Assembly (NCBI RefSeq): GCF_000620625.1
Contig: NZ_JIAW01000025.1
Span: forward strand, 1 to 64,000
Reading direction: 5' to 3'
Origin: Mycobacterium sp. URHB0044
GTDB lineage: Bacteria > Actinomycetota > Actinomycetes > Mycobacteriales > Mycobacteriaceae
Length of the DNA: 64,000 nt
The notes beneath the pieces are model-generated. The model made no database searches and was not told where the DNA came from. It saw nothing but the letters and a program-made list of their open reading frames with translations. Both the position numbers and the translations under genes were made by a program. Of the stretch, positions 43,129 through 50,964 are shown piece by piece; positions within the stretch are counted from its first letter, which is position 1; each line of letters opens with the position of its first letter.

Positions 43129-44652
43129 TCACGTGCGATCATCGTCGGCGTAGACCGTCGCGAGAAGATTCCTGGCCCTAAGCGCCAGCCATAGTTGTGC
43201 ACGCGTGTCCGCGGAGGTGAGGTCGTCGCGAAGCAGCTCGGCGATCCGCTGGATGCGATTGCGCATCGTGTGCCGGTGGACCTGGAGCGCGGCAGCGGCA
43301 GCCTCCACTTGGCCGTTGTATTCGAGGAAGGCCGTCAAGGCATCCATCAGATCGTCGCGCTGACCGATCAGTGGTTCCAGCAGTCCGGCGAGGATACGCA
43401 GTTCGGCTGGAGTCCGAGCGCCGAGAAGCACGCCGTAGGGGCCCAGTTCGTCGAACTCGGTGAACGTGGGGTGGTTACCTGCACCGGCCGCGATCCGGGC
43501 CTGGGCGACACCCACGTTGACGTCGGAAAGGCGGGCGGGCCGACTCAGCCCACCGCCGAGTTTCCTGTGCAGGTGCCTGCCGAGTTCGTCGTGCAGAGCG
43601 AGGATTCGTCGCTTGCTTCCAGCGGGAACGACGATCACGATGTCCTCACCCAGCGACGCCATCAGATACGGACCCACATTCGCGACGAGGCGCGCAACAT
43701 GCTGTTCTGCCGCCAGAACCGGACCCACCCCCATCAGCATCAGCACCACGACGTCGCCTCGAGGGTCGAAACCGAAGTACCTCAGGACGCTGCCGTCAGT
43801 GCTGGCGCCCCCGAGCAGGTTGCGGGTCACGGCCATTCTCAGGCGTTGTTCGGCGTCAGCCACTCTGGCCGGCTTCTCGATCGCAATCGAGACCAACGAC
43901 ACCGCATGAGCGACGAGCAGCCGACCCGAGTTGGGAAGCGGCGCCGGCGTTCTCACGGCAAGATAGCCGCGAAGCGCCTGCGCAGCGCGAAGGCTCTGCA
44001 CCACGACGAATGCCTCACCATCCGCGATGACGCGGCCGGCGTGGCCGCGGGAACTCCCGGTCGTGTGCGCCGGATCGGACATCAGCGCGATCAAGCGTTC
44101 CTGCTCCGCTCCGCTGGCCGCCAGCACTCTGCCGTCGACGCCGATGACGACGACCCCGGCGGAGAGCGAATCGGCCAGTGTGCTGACGACACCGGGGATG
44201 CTGCCCCGCAGGGTGGCTCTGGCGAGCACCTCCTGTTGATCGACGACCTGCTGGACGGACCGGAGTTCGTCGGCCTTCAGTCCGTCGATCACCACCCGGG
44301 TGATGGCGATGAAGGGCGTGGAGGCGGGGACCTTGAGGACGGGCAGGCCGAGCTCGTTGCCTGCGGCCAGAATTCCCTTGGGGATCTCCGGGAGAGTGGT
44401 CCCGGTATCTACCGCGAGTGCGGCGATGCCGGCGCACGACAACCGGGACACGTACTCGAACTGTTCCGAGGCGACGGTGCCGATGTTGATACCCGTCGTC
44501 ATGACCAGCTCTCCCCCAGAGAGATACGGCGTCGGATCCGCCAGCTCGATCGGGTGCGCCCAGGTGATGTGACGGTCCTCGCCGCCCTTCCCGGCAGCCA
44601 ATGACAGACCGAGACCCTTTGCCTTGACCAGGTCGCGTGGGGTGATTGCCAT
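43129..44652 (-). CDS. PucR-family transcription regulator, copy 2
   Basis: A 507-residue regulator with the N-terminal PucR domain (HPIELADPTPYLSGGELVMT), a central region with RYFGFDPRGDVVVLMLMG, and the C-terminal helix-turn-helix GQVEAAAAALQVHRHTMRNR. It is related to copy 1 along its full length. It is convergent with the glutarate operon and divergent from the whiB gene, with an inverted repeat shared with gdh/gabT just upstream. It probably controls the glutarate genes and itself. Confidence 0.93.
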   Translation of the reverse strand: MAITPRDLVKAKGLGLSLAAGKGGEDRHITWAHPIELADPTPYLSGGELVMTTGINIGTVASEQFEYVSRLSCAGIAALAVDTGTTLPEIPKGILAAGNELGLPVLKVPASTPFIAITRVVIDGLKADELRSVQQVVDQQEVLARATLRGSIPGVVSTLADSLSAGVVVIGVDGRVLAASGAEQERLIALMSDPAHTTGSSRGHAGRVIADGEAFVVVQSLRAAQALRGYLAVRTPAPLPNSGRLLVAHAVSLVSIAIEKPARVADAEQRLRMAVTRNLLGGASTDGSVLRYFGFDPRGDVVVLMLMGVGPVLAAEQHVARLVANVGPYLMASLGEDIVIVVPAGSKRRILALHDELGRHLHRKLGGGLSRPARLSDVNVGVAQARIAAGAGNHPTFTEFDELGPYGVLLGARTPAELRILAGLLEPLIGQRDDLMDALTAFLEYNGQVEAAAAALQVHRHTMRNRIQRIAELLRDDLTSADTRAQLWLALRARNLLATVYADDDRT

Positions 44653-44729
44653 GTCGCCTCCTGACCGCGCCAGGATGCTGGCCTGTTCGCATGTTGCCAG
44701 TTCATGCTATCGCCGGTGGAGCGCCCAGT

Positions 44730-44757
44730 TGGACAACTTTGGCCATGGGATTGTCCC
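44730..44757. promoter_or_regulatory. TGGACA-N16-TGTCCC operator upstream of pucR copy 2
   Basis: TGGACA (44730-44735) and TGTCCC (44752-44757) repeat the spacing of the gdh/gabT element; GTTGGACA, GGCCAnGG and TTGTCC are common to both. Inside it ATGGG-ATTGT-CCCAT (44745-44759) forms a second palindrome. It lies 78 bases before the pucR start and could serve both pucR and whiB. Confidence 0.62.
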
Positions 44758-44798
44758 ATTGGGCCATTACGGACGGCTGTGGTGGTCGTCACACTGGA

Positions 44799-45050
44799 GT
44801 GGTGCGTCGGAACCGGTGGGATTGGCAGGTGGCGGGCAAATGCCGCGATCTACCTGTCAACGACTTCTTCCCCGAGGGTATTCGCGGCGAGACTCTGCAC
44901 GGCATCGAAGAACGGGCGAAGGCGATCTGCCGGGACTGTCCGGTGCTGCGACGCTGCCGGCAGCATGCGATGGAAGCTCCTGAGGTGCACGGCATTTGGG
45001 GAGCTACGACCCCGCGCGAACGCGCCCGTCGGGCGCCTTCGGTGGACTGA
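44799..45050 (+). CDS. WhiB-family iron-sulfur regulator
   Basis: WhiB proteins bind a [4Fe-4S] cluster and act with sigma factors. Four conserved cysteines are present: GKCRD, then CRDCPVLRRC (C15, C44, C47, C53 if read from 44799), followed by the turn GIWGATTPRERAR; most members have GVWGG. The start is uncertain: GTG at 44799 or 44802 gives the usual 10-15 residues before the first cysteine, while an ATG at 44646 would overlap the divergent pucR start. No good ribosome-binding site marks any choice. It might regulate the neighbouring SDR or pucR. Confidence 0.85.
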   Translation: MVRRNRWDWQVAGKCRDLPVNDFFPEGIRGETLHGIEERAKAICRDCPVLRRCRQHAMEAPEVHGIWGATTPRERARRAPSVD

Positions 45051-45122
45051 GTGGCGGTCTCTTCGTCGCCGAAGCGCCCGGAGATGCACCCCTTGCTGGA
45101 GTTTCTCGACGGGAATGAAATG

Positions 45123-45144
45123 CCAAACGAACTCGTTCGTTCGG
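45123..45144. promoter_or_regulatory. Palindrome AACGAAC-TC-GTTCGTT upstream of an SDR gene
   Basis: Perfect 7-base arms (45126-45132, 45135-45141) with flanking CC (45123-45124) and GG (45143-45144). It lies 52 bases before the SDR start in the 146-base gap after whiB, a typical operator position for a TetR-type repressor. No regulator can be assigned. Confidence 0.5.
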
Positions 45145-45196
45145 TAGTACCACTCCGAAGATCCGCCCTCTGCAACCACCGAGATAGCGAGTAAAC

Positions 45197-46000
45197 ATGA
45201 CCGTCCAAACACCACCGCTGAACACGGCCGTCGCCAACAGCGGGCGGCTCGCCGGCAAGCGAGTCCTCATCACCGGCACCGGCGGAGGGCAGGGTGCGGT
45301 CGCGCAAGAACTCTTCTGCAACCACGGCGCGTACGTCATCGGCTGTGACGTCCGACCGGGCGCCGCCGCCGCCACCGCCGCGGCGCTGTCCGCGCAAGGA
45401 CTGTCGGCCGAGGGCCACGACGTTGACCTCGCCGACCCCACTGCGGCCCGTGCATGGGTGGAGAACTCCATCTCCACGCTCGGCGGCATCGATGTCCTGT
45501 ACAACAACGCCTCGGCGGCCGCGGTCGCACCGTTCGGTGAAATGACGCTCGACCAATGGCGATTCACGCTCTCCAACGAACTCGAGATCGTGTTCACGGT
45601 GACATCGGCGGCATGGCCCGCGCTCCTCGAACACGGTGGCAGCGTCATCAACATCGCCTCGAGTGTGGGATCGATCGGCATGCAGGCCTTCGGTTTCGCC
45701 GCACACGGCGCCGCCAAGGGCGGTGTACTCGCATTGACACGCCAACTCGCTGCTGAGGGCGCGCCACAACGGGTCCGGGTCAACGCGATCACTCCCGGCT
45801 TCATCGCCACGCCTGGCACCAGCGCCATACCCCAGGCAGGCAGGGACTTCGTGGCACGGTGGGTCAACTTGCTGGATGGTGCCATCGAGCCCATCGACGT
45901 CGCCTACTGTGCGCTGTTCCTCGCCTCCGATGAGAGTCGTTTCGTCACCGGCGCCGATTTTGCCGTCGACGCAGGCTCCACCGCGGGGCGCCCGGCCTGA
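45197..46000 (+). CDS. SDR-family protein with His in place of the catalytic Tyr
   Basis: A 267-residue short-chain dehydrogenase/reductase-fold protein. The cofactor motif is RVLITGTGGGQGAVA (a TGxxxGxG form), and N-N-A is present (LYNNASA). The catalytic segment reads FGFAAHGAAKGG: lysine K174 is kept but the tyrosine of YxxxK is H170. The serine region IASSVGS remains. It may be inactive or use another mechanism. It is a single gene between whiB and a hairpin terminator. Confidence 0.9.
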   Translation: MTVQTPPLNTAVANSGRLAGKRVLITGTGGGQGAVAQELFCNHGAYVIGCDVRPGAAAATAAALSAQGLSAEGHDVDLADPTAARAWVENSISTLGGIDVLYNNASAAAVAPFGEMTLDQWRFTLSNELEIVFTVTSAAWPALLEHGGSVINIASSVGSIGMQAFGFAAHGAAKGGVLALTRQLAAEGAPQRVRVNAITPGFIATPGTSAIPQAGRDFVARWVNLLDGAIEPIDVAYCALFLASDESRFVTGADFAVDAGSTAGRPA

Positions 46001-46136
46001 CGGCGCGAATCACCTGACTGGTCCTGGAACCCATTCGGCAGGGGCGGCGTCGCCTCGGAGTCCATCGACGGGGCCCGGTCACCAGGCCCTGCTTCGAGCC
46101 GAATCGGTGACCGCCGTCTGCGGGGAGTACAGACGT

Positions 46137-46172
46137 GTACGTGGGGGTGCGCTCGCACTGCACCCCACGTAC
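46137..46172. terminator. Hairpin terminator between convergent SDR genes
   Basis: Arms GTACGTGGGGGTGC (46137-46150) and GCACCCCACGTAC (46160-46172) pair with one bulged G around a 9-base loop. There is no long T run, as is usual in mycobacteria. The remaining 214-base gap between the two convergent genes shows nothing else. Confidence 0.75.
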
Positions 46173-46214
46173 TCGTATTGAGTTGTGCAGCTATGCGGCC
46201 CTTCGCTCAACGGC

Positions 46215-47078
46215 TCACCCGATGTCCAAGACCGCCGGCACCGTCGAGGTGATGTCCACGATCTCGGCCCACCGCCGTGCCACGTCCTCCACCGTCGGCG
46301 GAGCTGCGAAGTTGACTGCGGGATTCTGGGATAACGTGATGCGCTGCACCTTTCCACCGCCGACGACGAATACTGCTGCTGTTTCGTTGATCTCGTCGGT
46401 GCACAAGTGGGCGACCACGGGTGCGACGAACTCGGTTGCCAGCTTTCGTTGGATCTCGTCGTCGAAGACATCCTGCGTCATGCGGGTGGCGGCGATCGGC
46501 GCGACGGCGTTGGTCTTGATGTTGTACTTCGCGCCTTCCTGGGCCAGCGTGTTGATCAGGCCCACCAGGCCCAGCTTCGCCGCACCGTAATTGGCCTGCC
46601 CGAAGTTGCCGAACAACCCGCTGGTCGACGTGGCCACCACGACGCGCCCGAAGCTCTGCTCGCGAAAGTGCGGCCAGGCCGCGCGGATCACGTTGTAGCC
46701 GCCGTAGAGATGCACCTTCAGCACGGCGTCCCAGTTCTCGTACGTCATCTTGTGGAAGGTGCCGTCACGCAGGATGCCGGCATTGCTGACCACGCCATGC
46801 ACGGCGCCGAACTCGTCGACCGCCGTCTTGATGATGTTCGCGGCGCCCTCGGGCTCGGCCACGCTGTCATAGTTGGCGACGGCGCGACCGCCGGCCTCCT
46901 TGATCTCGTCGACCACCTGGTCGGCCATGTTGTGTCCGGCACCCGTGCCGTCACGGGAACCACCGAGGTCGTTGACCACGACGCTGGCGCCCTCACGGGC
47001 CAGGGCCAGCGCGTACTCACGACCCAATCCACCACCGGCTCCGGTGACCACGATGACACGGTCCTCTACACCAGTCAT
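46215..47078 (-). CDS. SDR, 3-hydroxyacyl-CoA dehydrogenase (MFE-2 N-terminal type)
   Basis: A 287-residue oxidoreductase from the ATG at 47078. It carries the MFE-2/17-beta-HSD4 signature VIVVTGAGGGLGREYALALA and VVVNDLGGSRDGTG, with catalytic serine in ATSTSG and YxxxK in ANYGAAK. Enzymes of this type oxidise (3R)-hydroxyacyl-CoA in peroxisome-like beta-oxidation of branched or sterol side chains. It is the third gene of the SnoaL-ACAD-SDR operon under a 24-bp operator. Confidence 0.93.
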   Translation of the reverse strand: MTGVEDRVIVVTGAGGGLGREYALALAREGASVVVNDLGGSRDGTGAGHNMADQVVDEIKEAGGRAVANYDSVAEPEGAANIIKTAVDEFGAVHGVVSNAGILRDGTFHKMTYENWDAVLKVHLYGGYNVIRAAWPHFREQSFGRVVVATSTSGLFGNFGQANYGAAKLGLVGLINTLAQEGAKYNIKTNAVAPIAATRMTQDVFDDEIQRKLATEFVAPVVAHLCTDEINETAAVFVVGGGKVQRITLSQNPAVNFAAPPTVEDVARRWAEIVDITSTVPAVLDIG

Positions 47079-47092
47079 GATGCTGGTCCTCT

Positions 47093-48184
47093 CTATGATT
47101 CCTTGCCGAGGTCGAGCAGTCGGCGGGCGATGATGTTGCGTTGGATTTCGGCGGTTCCGCCGTAGATGGTGGCGGCGCGTGAATACAAAAACTCTGAGCG
47201 CCAAGCTGATTCGTCGAGTTCGATCGTGCCGGGTAGCAGGTCGCGTGCCGTGTCGAAGATTCGTTGTTCGGCAGTGGCCAGCAGCACCTTGTCGACGGAG
47301 GTTTCAGGGCCCAGCGTCGATCCTGCATCGAGTCGTCCCTGGGTGCGTTGTGATCGACAGCGGGCCGTGTGCAGAGCGAGATACGCTGCGCCGAGGGCGG
47401 CATCGTCGTCCTCATCGGTCTGGTCGATCAGCCTGTCTAGCCGGTTGTACAGGTAGGCAATCCGGTGCCAGAACGAGGTCGACCGCTCATAGGGCAGCAG
47501 GTCCATCGCCAGCTTCCACCCATCGCCGATCGATCCGAGCATCCGGTCGGCGGGCACGGTCACATCGTCGAAGTAGACCTCGGCGAATTCATCGACGCCG
47601 TGCATGGTGCGCAGCGGACGGACCGTCACACCAGGGGAATTCATATCCACGAAGAACGCGGTGATGCCTTCGCGCCCCGGTCCGGTGCGGGTCAGCAGAA
47701 TGCATCGGGACGCGAACTGCGCGAGACTTGTCCATACCTTCTGGCCATTGACCACCCATTCGTCTCCGCGGAGCTCGGCCCGAGTCCTCAGCGAGGCAAG
47801 GTCACTGCCTGAGCCGGGTTCGGAAAAACCCTGACACCAATGCTCGTCACCGTTGAGCAGTTTGGGCACCATCTGAGCAGCCAACGCCGGTGCTGCGAAA
47901 GACATCATCGAAGGCACCATCACCTCGACCATCGAATACAGGCCCGGTTCGGTGAGGTCACGCAGCGACACCTCCTCTCCGACCACGGCGCGCAGCTTGG
48001 CCGATCCGCCGAGTCCGCCAATCTGCTTGGGCCAGCCGTAGCGCATCCAGTCGGCATCGTAGAGCGCTCGCCGCACGTGGCTGAGATGTTCGATCTCTGC
48101 TTCTATCCGCAGGTCGGGCTCCCGGGTAAGGTCGTTGTCCTCGAGCCACGAGCACAGTTGGGCGCGAAAGTCGGCGATGTTCAC
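47093..48184 (-). CDS. Acyl-CoA dehydrogenase (FadE family) A
   Basis: FAD-dependent alpha,beta-dehydrogenation of an acyl-CoA. The GTG at 48184 overlapping the SnoaL-gene stop gives 363 residues; a longer upstream frame is spurious. Motifs: GFSEPGSGSDLASLRTRA (FAD-binding), GQKVWTSLAQFA, and the C-terminal IYGGTAEIQRNIIARRLL. Steroid-type mycobacterial ACADs often work as heteromers. It sits between a SnoaL-like gene and the MFE-2-type SDR. Confidence 0.92.
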   Translation of the reverse strand: MNIADFRAQLCSWLEDNDLTREPDLRIEAEIEHLSHVRRALYDADWMRYGWPKQIGGLGGSAKLRAVVGEEVSLRDLTEPGLYSMVEVMVPSMMSFAAPALAAQMVPKLLNGDEHWCQGFSEPGSGSDLASLRTRAELRGDEWVVNGQKVWTSLAQFASRCILLTRTGPGREGITAFFVDMNSPGVTVRPLRTMHGVDEFAEVYFDDVTVPADRMLGSIGDGWKLAMDLLPYERSTSFWHRIAYLYNRLDRLIDQTDEDDDAALGAAYLALHTARCRSQRTQGRLDAGSTLGPETSVDKVLLATAEQRIFDTARDLLPGTIELDESAWRSEFLYSRAATIYGGTAEIQRNIIARRLLDLGKES

Positions 48185-48606
48185 GGGCGCGGGCGCCCGA
48201 CGTCGTGTGGGCGCCCGGCGTCGTGGGTGCCGTTGCGCCGAATGAATGTGGACGACCGCGTCTGTAGGCGCCACCCGACGTCGGTGCGAAGGTAGGTGTC
48301 GCGGTAGTACCCGATGCGCATGTCGTGTGTTGCATGCTCGACGAAACAGTAAGGCTGGGTGCCCTTTCCGGTGTCTCCGATGATGTCCAAGACAGGGATG
48401 CCGCCGAGGAACAACCCTTTCGGGGCCGCGCCCACCAGATCTGGAAAGCGGTCGAGGGTGTACGTGTCGCCGAATGCGCTGTAGGTCGCGTCCGGTGCAA
48501 ATACGGCAACCAGGCCCTCGATGTCGTTCTGGGTCAGCGACAACGCATAGCGAGCCAACAACTGCTGTATTTCAACGACGTCATCGGTAGTGGGCACTGC
48601 GACCAC
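48181..48606 (-). CDS. SnoaL-like (NTF2-fold) protein
   Basis: A 141-residue protein with a cone-shaped NTF2/SnoaL fold: N-terminal helix EIQQLLARYALSLTQNDIEG, LVAVFAPDATYSA, and the C-terminal strand WRLQTRSSTFIRR. This fold serves as a hydratase, isomerase or small ligand-binding protein; in steroid pathways it is seen as isomerase- or hydratase-like. It is the first gene of the operon, 32 bases after a 24-bp operator, and overlaps the ACAD gene by GTGA. Confidence 0.88.
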   Translation of the reverse strand: MVAVPTTDDVVEIQQLLARYALSLTQNDIEGLVAVFAPDATYSAFGDTYTLDRFPDLVGAAPKGLFLGGIPVLDIIGDTGKGTQPYCFVEHATHDMRIGYYRDTYLRTDVGWRLQTRSSTFIRRNGTHDAGRPHDVGRPRP

Positions 48607-48637
48607 CTCTCATGCGTGCCGAGGGAATGAACCGGCT

Positions 48638-48661
48638 CTAATATACGATGCCGTATCATAG
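48638..48661. promoter_or_regulatory. 24-bp operator, copy 1 (ahead of the SnoaL-ACAD-SDR operon)
   Basis: Starts CTAATATACG and ends CATAG; core ATACG-ATGC-CGTAT is palindromic. The same 24-base pattern recurs at 48783 and, reverse-complemented, at 59152. It is 32 bases upstream of the first gene. The 344-base gap between this operon and the thiolase operon (48607-48950) holds this site, copy 2 and no convincing gene. Confidence 0.72.
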
Positions 48662-48782
48662 AGTCCAACATGGATAACGTCGATTCGGCCCCGGCGAGCA
48701 CATGGAAGACAGTGATATTGGGCAGAGTTGAGCCGCGTACCCGCCTTGATCAGACGGATTGTCGGCCTGTTCGCGAGCCTGT

Positions 48783-48806
48783 CTAATATACGATAGCGTG
48801 CAGCAG
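48783..48806. promoter_or_regulatory. 24-bp operator, copy 2 (ahead of the thiolase operon)
   Basis: Begins TCTAATATACGAT exactly like copy 1, but the right half is degenerate (AGCGTGCAGCAG). It lies about 145 bases before the thiolase start. An intact left half with a weak right half suggests a lower-affinity site for the same regulator. Confidence 0.62.
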
Positions 48807-48950
48807 AACAATGCTCGATGACCTCGTTGTGGCGACCTCTCGAACTCGAGCTCGATGCACCGTAGAGGGCCTACGCCATCAGGAGGATCCATGCCACGAC
48901 CGGTCCAGCGGGTTGACTCTTCCCGATACGACAGGACGGTTCACTGAGCC

Positions 48951-50186
48951 ATGCCGCGCAATGACGCACTCATCCTCGATGTCATCCGGACCCCGCGCGG
49001 CCGTGGCCGCCACGATGGCGGGCTACACGACTGCCATCCGCAGGAGCTGCTGGCGCAGTGTCTCCGAACCCTGATCTCCCGCACCGGTGTGGAGCCCGCC
49101 GACGTGGAGGACGTCATCGTCGGCAACGGCATTCTCACCGGCGACCACGGCGACGACATCGCTCGACTGTCGGTATTGCTCGCCGGTTGGCCGGAGACCG
49201 TTCCGGGCATGACACTCAATCGGTTCTGTGGCTCCGGGCAACAGTCCATCACCGTGGCGGCGGCCGGAATCGCCAGCGGAGCACAAGATGTCGTCGTTGC
49301 TGGCGGTGTGGAATCGATGTCGCGTTGGGACGTCACGGTCGGCGTGCCGACCATCGACGGCCAGAACCCGGATCTGCGCCGCCAGTACCCGACCGTGCCA
49401 CAGGGGGTATCCGCCGATCTCATCGCGTCGTTGGAGGGCTTCACCCGAGAAGACGTCGACGGGTTCGCCGCCCAGAGCCAGCGTCGCGCCGCCGAGGCCG
49501 TAACCGAGGGACGCTTTGCCCGGTCGCTGATCGCCGTTACGGATGGCGACGGCGCGGTATTGCTCGACCGTGATGAGCATCCCCGGCCTGGCACCACCGA
49601 AGGGACGCTGGCCACACTGCGTCCCGCCTTCGCTGAGATGGGGCTACTCAGAGTGGACGGGGAGAGCCGGACGTTCGACGAGATTTGTTTGGACCGCTAC
49701 CCGCAGATCGACCGAGTCGACCATGTGCACCATGCAGGCAACTCGTCCGGAGTCGTCGACGGCGCAGCCGCCGCCGTGCTCGCGTCCCATGCGTATGCGC
49801 AGGCGCACGGCCTGTCACCCCGTGCCCGAATCCGCGCAAGTGCAGCGGTCGGCACTGAGCCGATCATCATGCTGACCGGCCCGGGTCCAGCCGCACAGCG
49901 CTGTCTTGCCAAGGCCGGCATGACGGTCGCCGACGTCGACCTGTGGGAAATCAACGAAGCATTCGCCGCCGTCGTGCTGAAGACGATCCGTGACCTTGAC
50001 CTGGATCCCGAGAAGGTCAACGTCAATGGTGGGGCCATCGCGCTCGGGCACCCCATTGGTGCCACCGGTGCGATGCTGATCGGCACGGTGCTCGACGAAC
50101 TCGAGCGCAGGGATTTGGAGACCGGTTTGGTGACTATGTGTACCGGCGGCGGGATGGGTACCGCGACGATCATCGAACGGATCTGA
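48951..50186 (+). CDS. Acetyl-CoA acyltransferase (thiolase)
   Basis: Thiolytic cleavage of 3-oxoacyl-CoA, the last step of beta-oxidation. 411 residues with the nucleophilic cysteine C93 in LNRFCGSGQQ, the VAGGVESMS block, NEAFAAVVLKT, GGAIALGHPIGATGA (catalytic His) and MCTGGGMG (second Cys). It heads a five-gene operon (thiolase, crotonase, racemase, two ACADs), with a 1-base gap to the crotonase gene. Confidence 0.96.
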   Translation: MPRNDALILDVIRTPRGRGRHDGGLHDCHPQELLAQCLRTLISRTGVEPADVEDVIVGNGILTGDHGDDIARLSVLLAGWPETVPGMTLNRFCGSGQQSITVAAAGIASGAQDVVVAGGVESMSRWDVTVGVPTIDGQNPDLRRQYPTVPQGVSADLIASLEGFTREDVDGFAAQSQRRAAEAVTEGRFARSLIAVTDGDGAVLLDRDEHPRPGTTEGTLATLRPAFAEMGLLRVDGESRTFDEICLDRYPQIDRVDHVHHAGNSSGVVDGAAAAVLASHAYAQAHGLSPRARIRASAAVGTEPIIMLTGPGPAAQRCLAKAGMTVADVDLWEINEAFAAVVLKTIRDLDLDPEKVNVNGGAIALGHPIGATGAMLIGTVLDELERRDLETGLVTMCTGGGMGTATIIERI

Positions 50187-50187
50187 C

Positions 50188-50964
50188 ATGGCAGAAACTC
50201 TCGCTCTGGAGTCACCGCACGCCGGTGTGACCGTGCTGCGGCTCAACCGCCCGCAGCGGCTCAATGCGATCAACGAAACCATGGTCGCCGAGTTGCGGCA
50301 GACCTGTGCGGCGCTGGCCGTCGACACCACGGTCAACGTGGTCGTCCTCACGGGGGCGGGGAGAGGATTCTGCTCGGGTATCGACATGCGCGATTTCGGG
50401 CCGGGCATGTTGGACGCCGCCGATCCGACCATCGACCGGATGCGATTTCAAGAGGCCATGGCGGCACTGCCGTTGGCCGTCGAGGCGCTGCCACAACCGG
50501 TGATCGCCGCGATCAACGGGCCATGTGTGGGTGGCGGTCTCGCGCTGAGCCTGGCCGCCGACATTCGCATCGCCTCGACGGCCGCATCGTTCGGAAACGC
50601 GGCGATCCTGCTCGGCCTCTCTGGCGCAGAGATGGGAATGAGCTATCACCTTCCTCGTATCGTAGGCACCAGTGTCGCCGCGGACTGGATGCTCACCGGA
50701 CGCACGGTAACCGCCGACGAAGCCGATCGCCGCGGCCTGGTCAGCCAGCTGGTCTCACCCGAGGAATTGCTCGACAAGGCAATCGAGTTAGCTTGCGGAA
50801 TAGCGCAATTGGCGCCACTGGGCGTGCAGCTGACCAAACGCACGTTGCAAGTCAACACCGACGCGGGCAGCCTGTCGGCAGCCTTGGAGCTGGAGAATCG
50901 AAATCAGGTACTGAGCCACGCCACCGACGATGCCGCCGGTCGCCGTCAGAAGTGGTCAAGGTGA
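50188..50964 (+). CDS. Enoyl-CoA hydratase/isomerase (crotonase) family protein with altered acid-base site
   Basis: A 258-residue crotonase-fold protein: RLNRPQRLNAINETM, oxyanion-hole segments GRGFCSGIDMRDF and INGPCVGGGLAL. In classic hydratases the first catalytic Glu lies in QPEILLG; here the aligned stretch is GNAAILLG, with Ala. The second catalytic position, in AAADWMLTG by alignment, appears to be Asp. A glutamate is present at E148 (SGAEMGMSYHLP), typical of a mycobacterial EchA subgroup. Hydration, isomerisation or another reaction is possible. Confidence 0.9.
   Translation: MAETLALESPHAGVTVLRLNRPQRLNAINETMVAELRQTCAALAVDTTVNVVVLTGAGRGFCSGIDMRDFGPGMLDAADPTIDRMRFQEAMAALPLAVEALPQPVIAAINGPCVGGGLALSLAADIRIASTAASFGNAAILLGLSGAEMGMSYHLPRIVGTSVAADWMLTGRTVTADEADRRGLVSQLVSPEELLDKAIELACGIAQLAPLGVQLTKRTLQVNTDAGSLSAALELENRNQVLSHATDDAAGRRQKWSR

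Noticed and set aside
48656..48892. 78-residue minus-strand frame in the 344-base gap before the thiolase gene
   Set aside because: No ribosome-binding site, unnatural composition, and it runs over the operator copies.
50523..50960. N-terminal extension of the methylacyl-CoA racemase
   Set aside because: It overlaps the crotonase gene in another frame; the GTG at 50961 overlapping the crotonase stop gives the normal family start.
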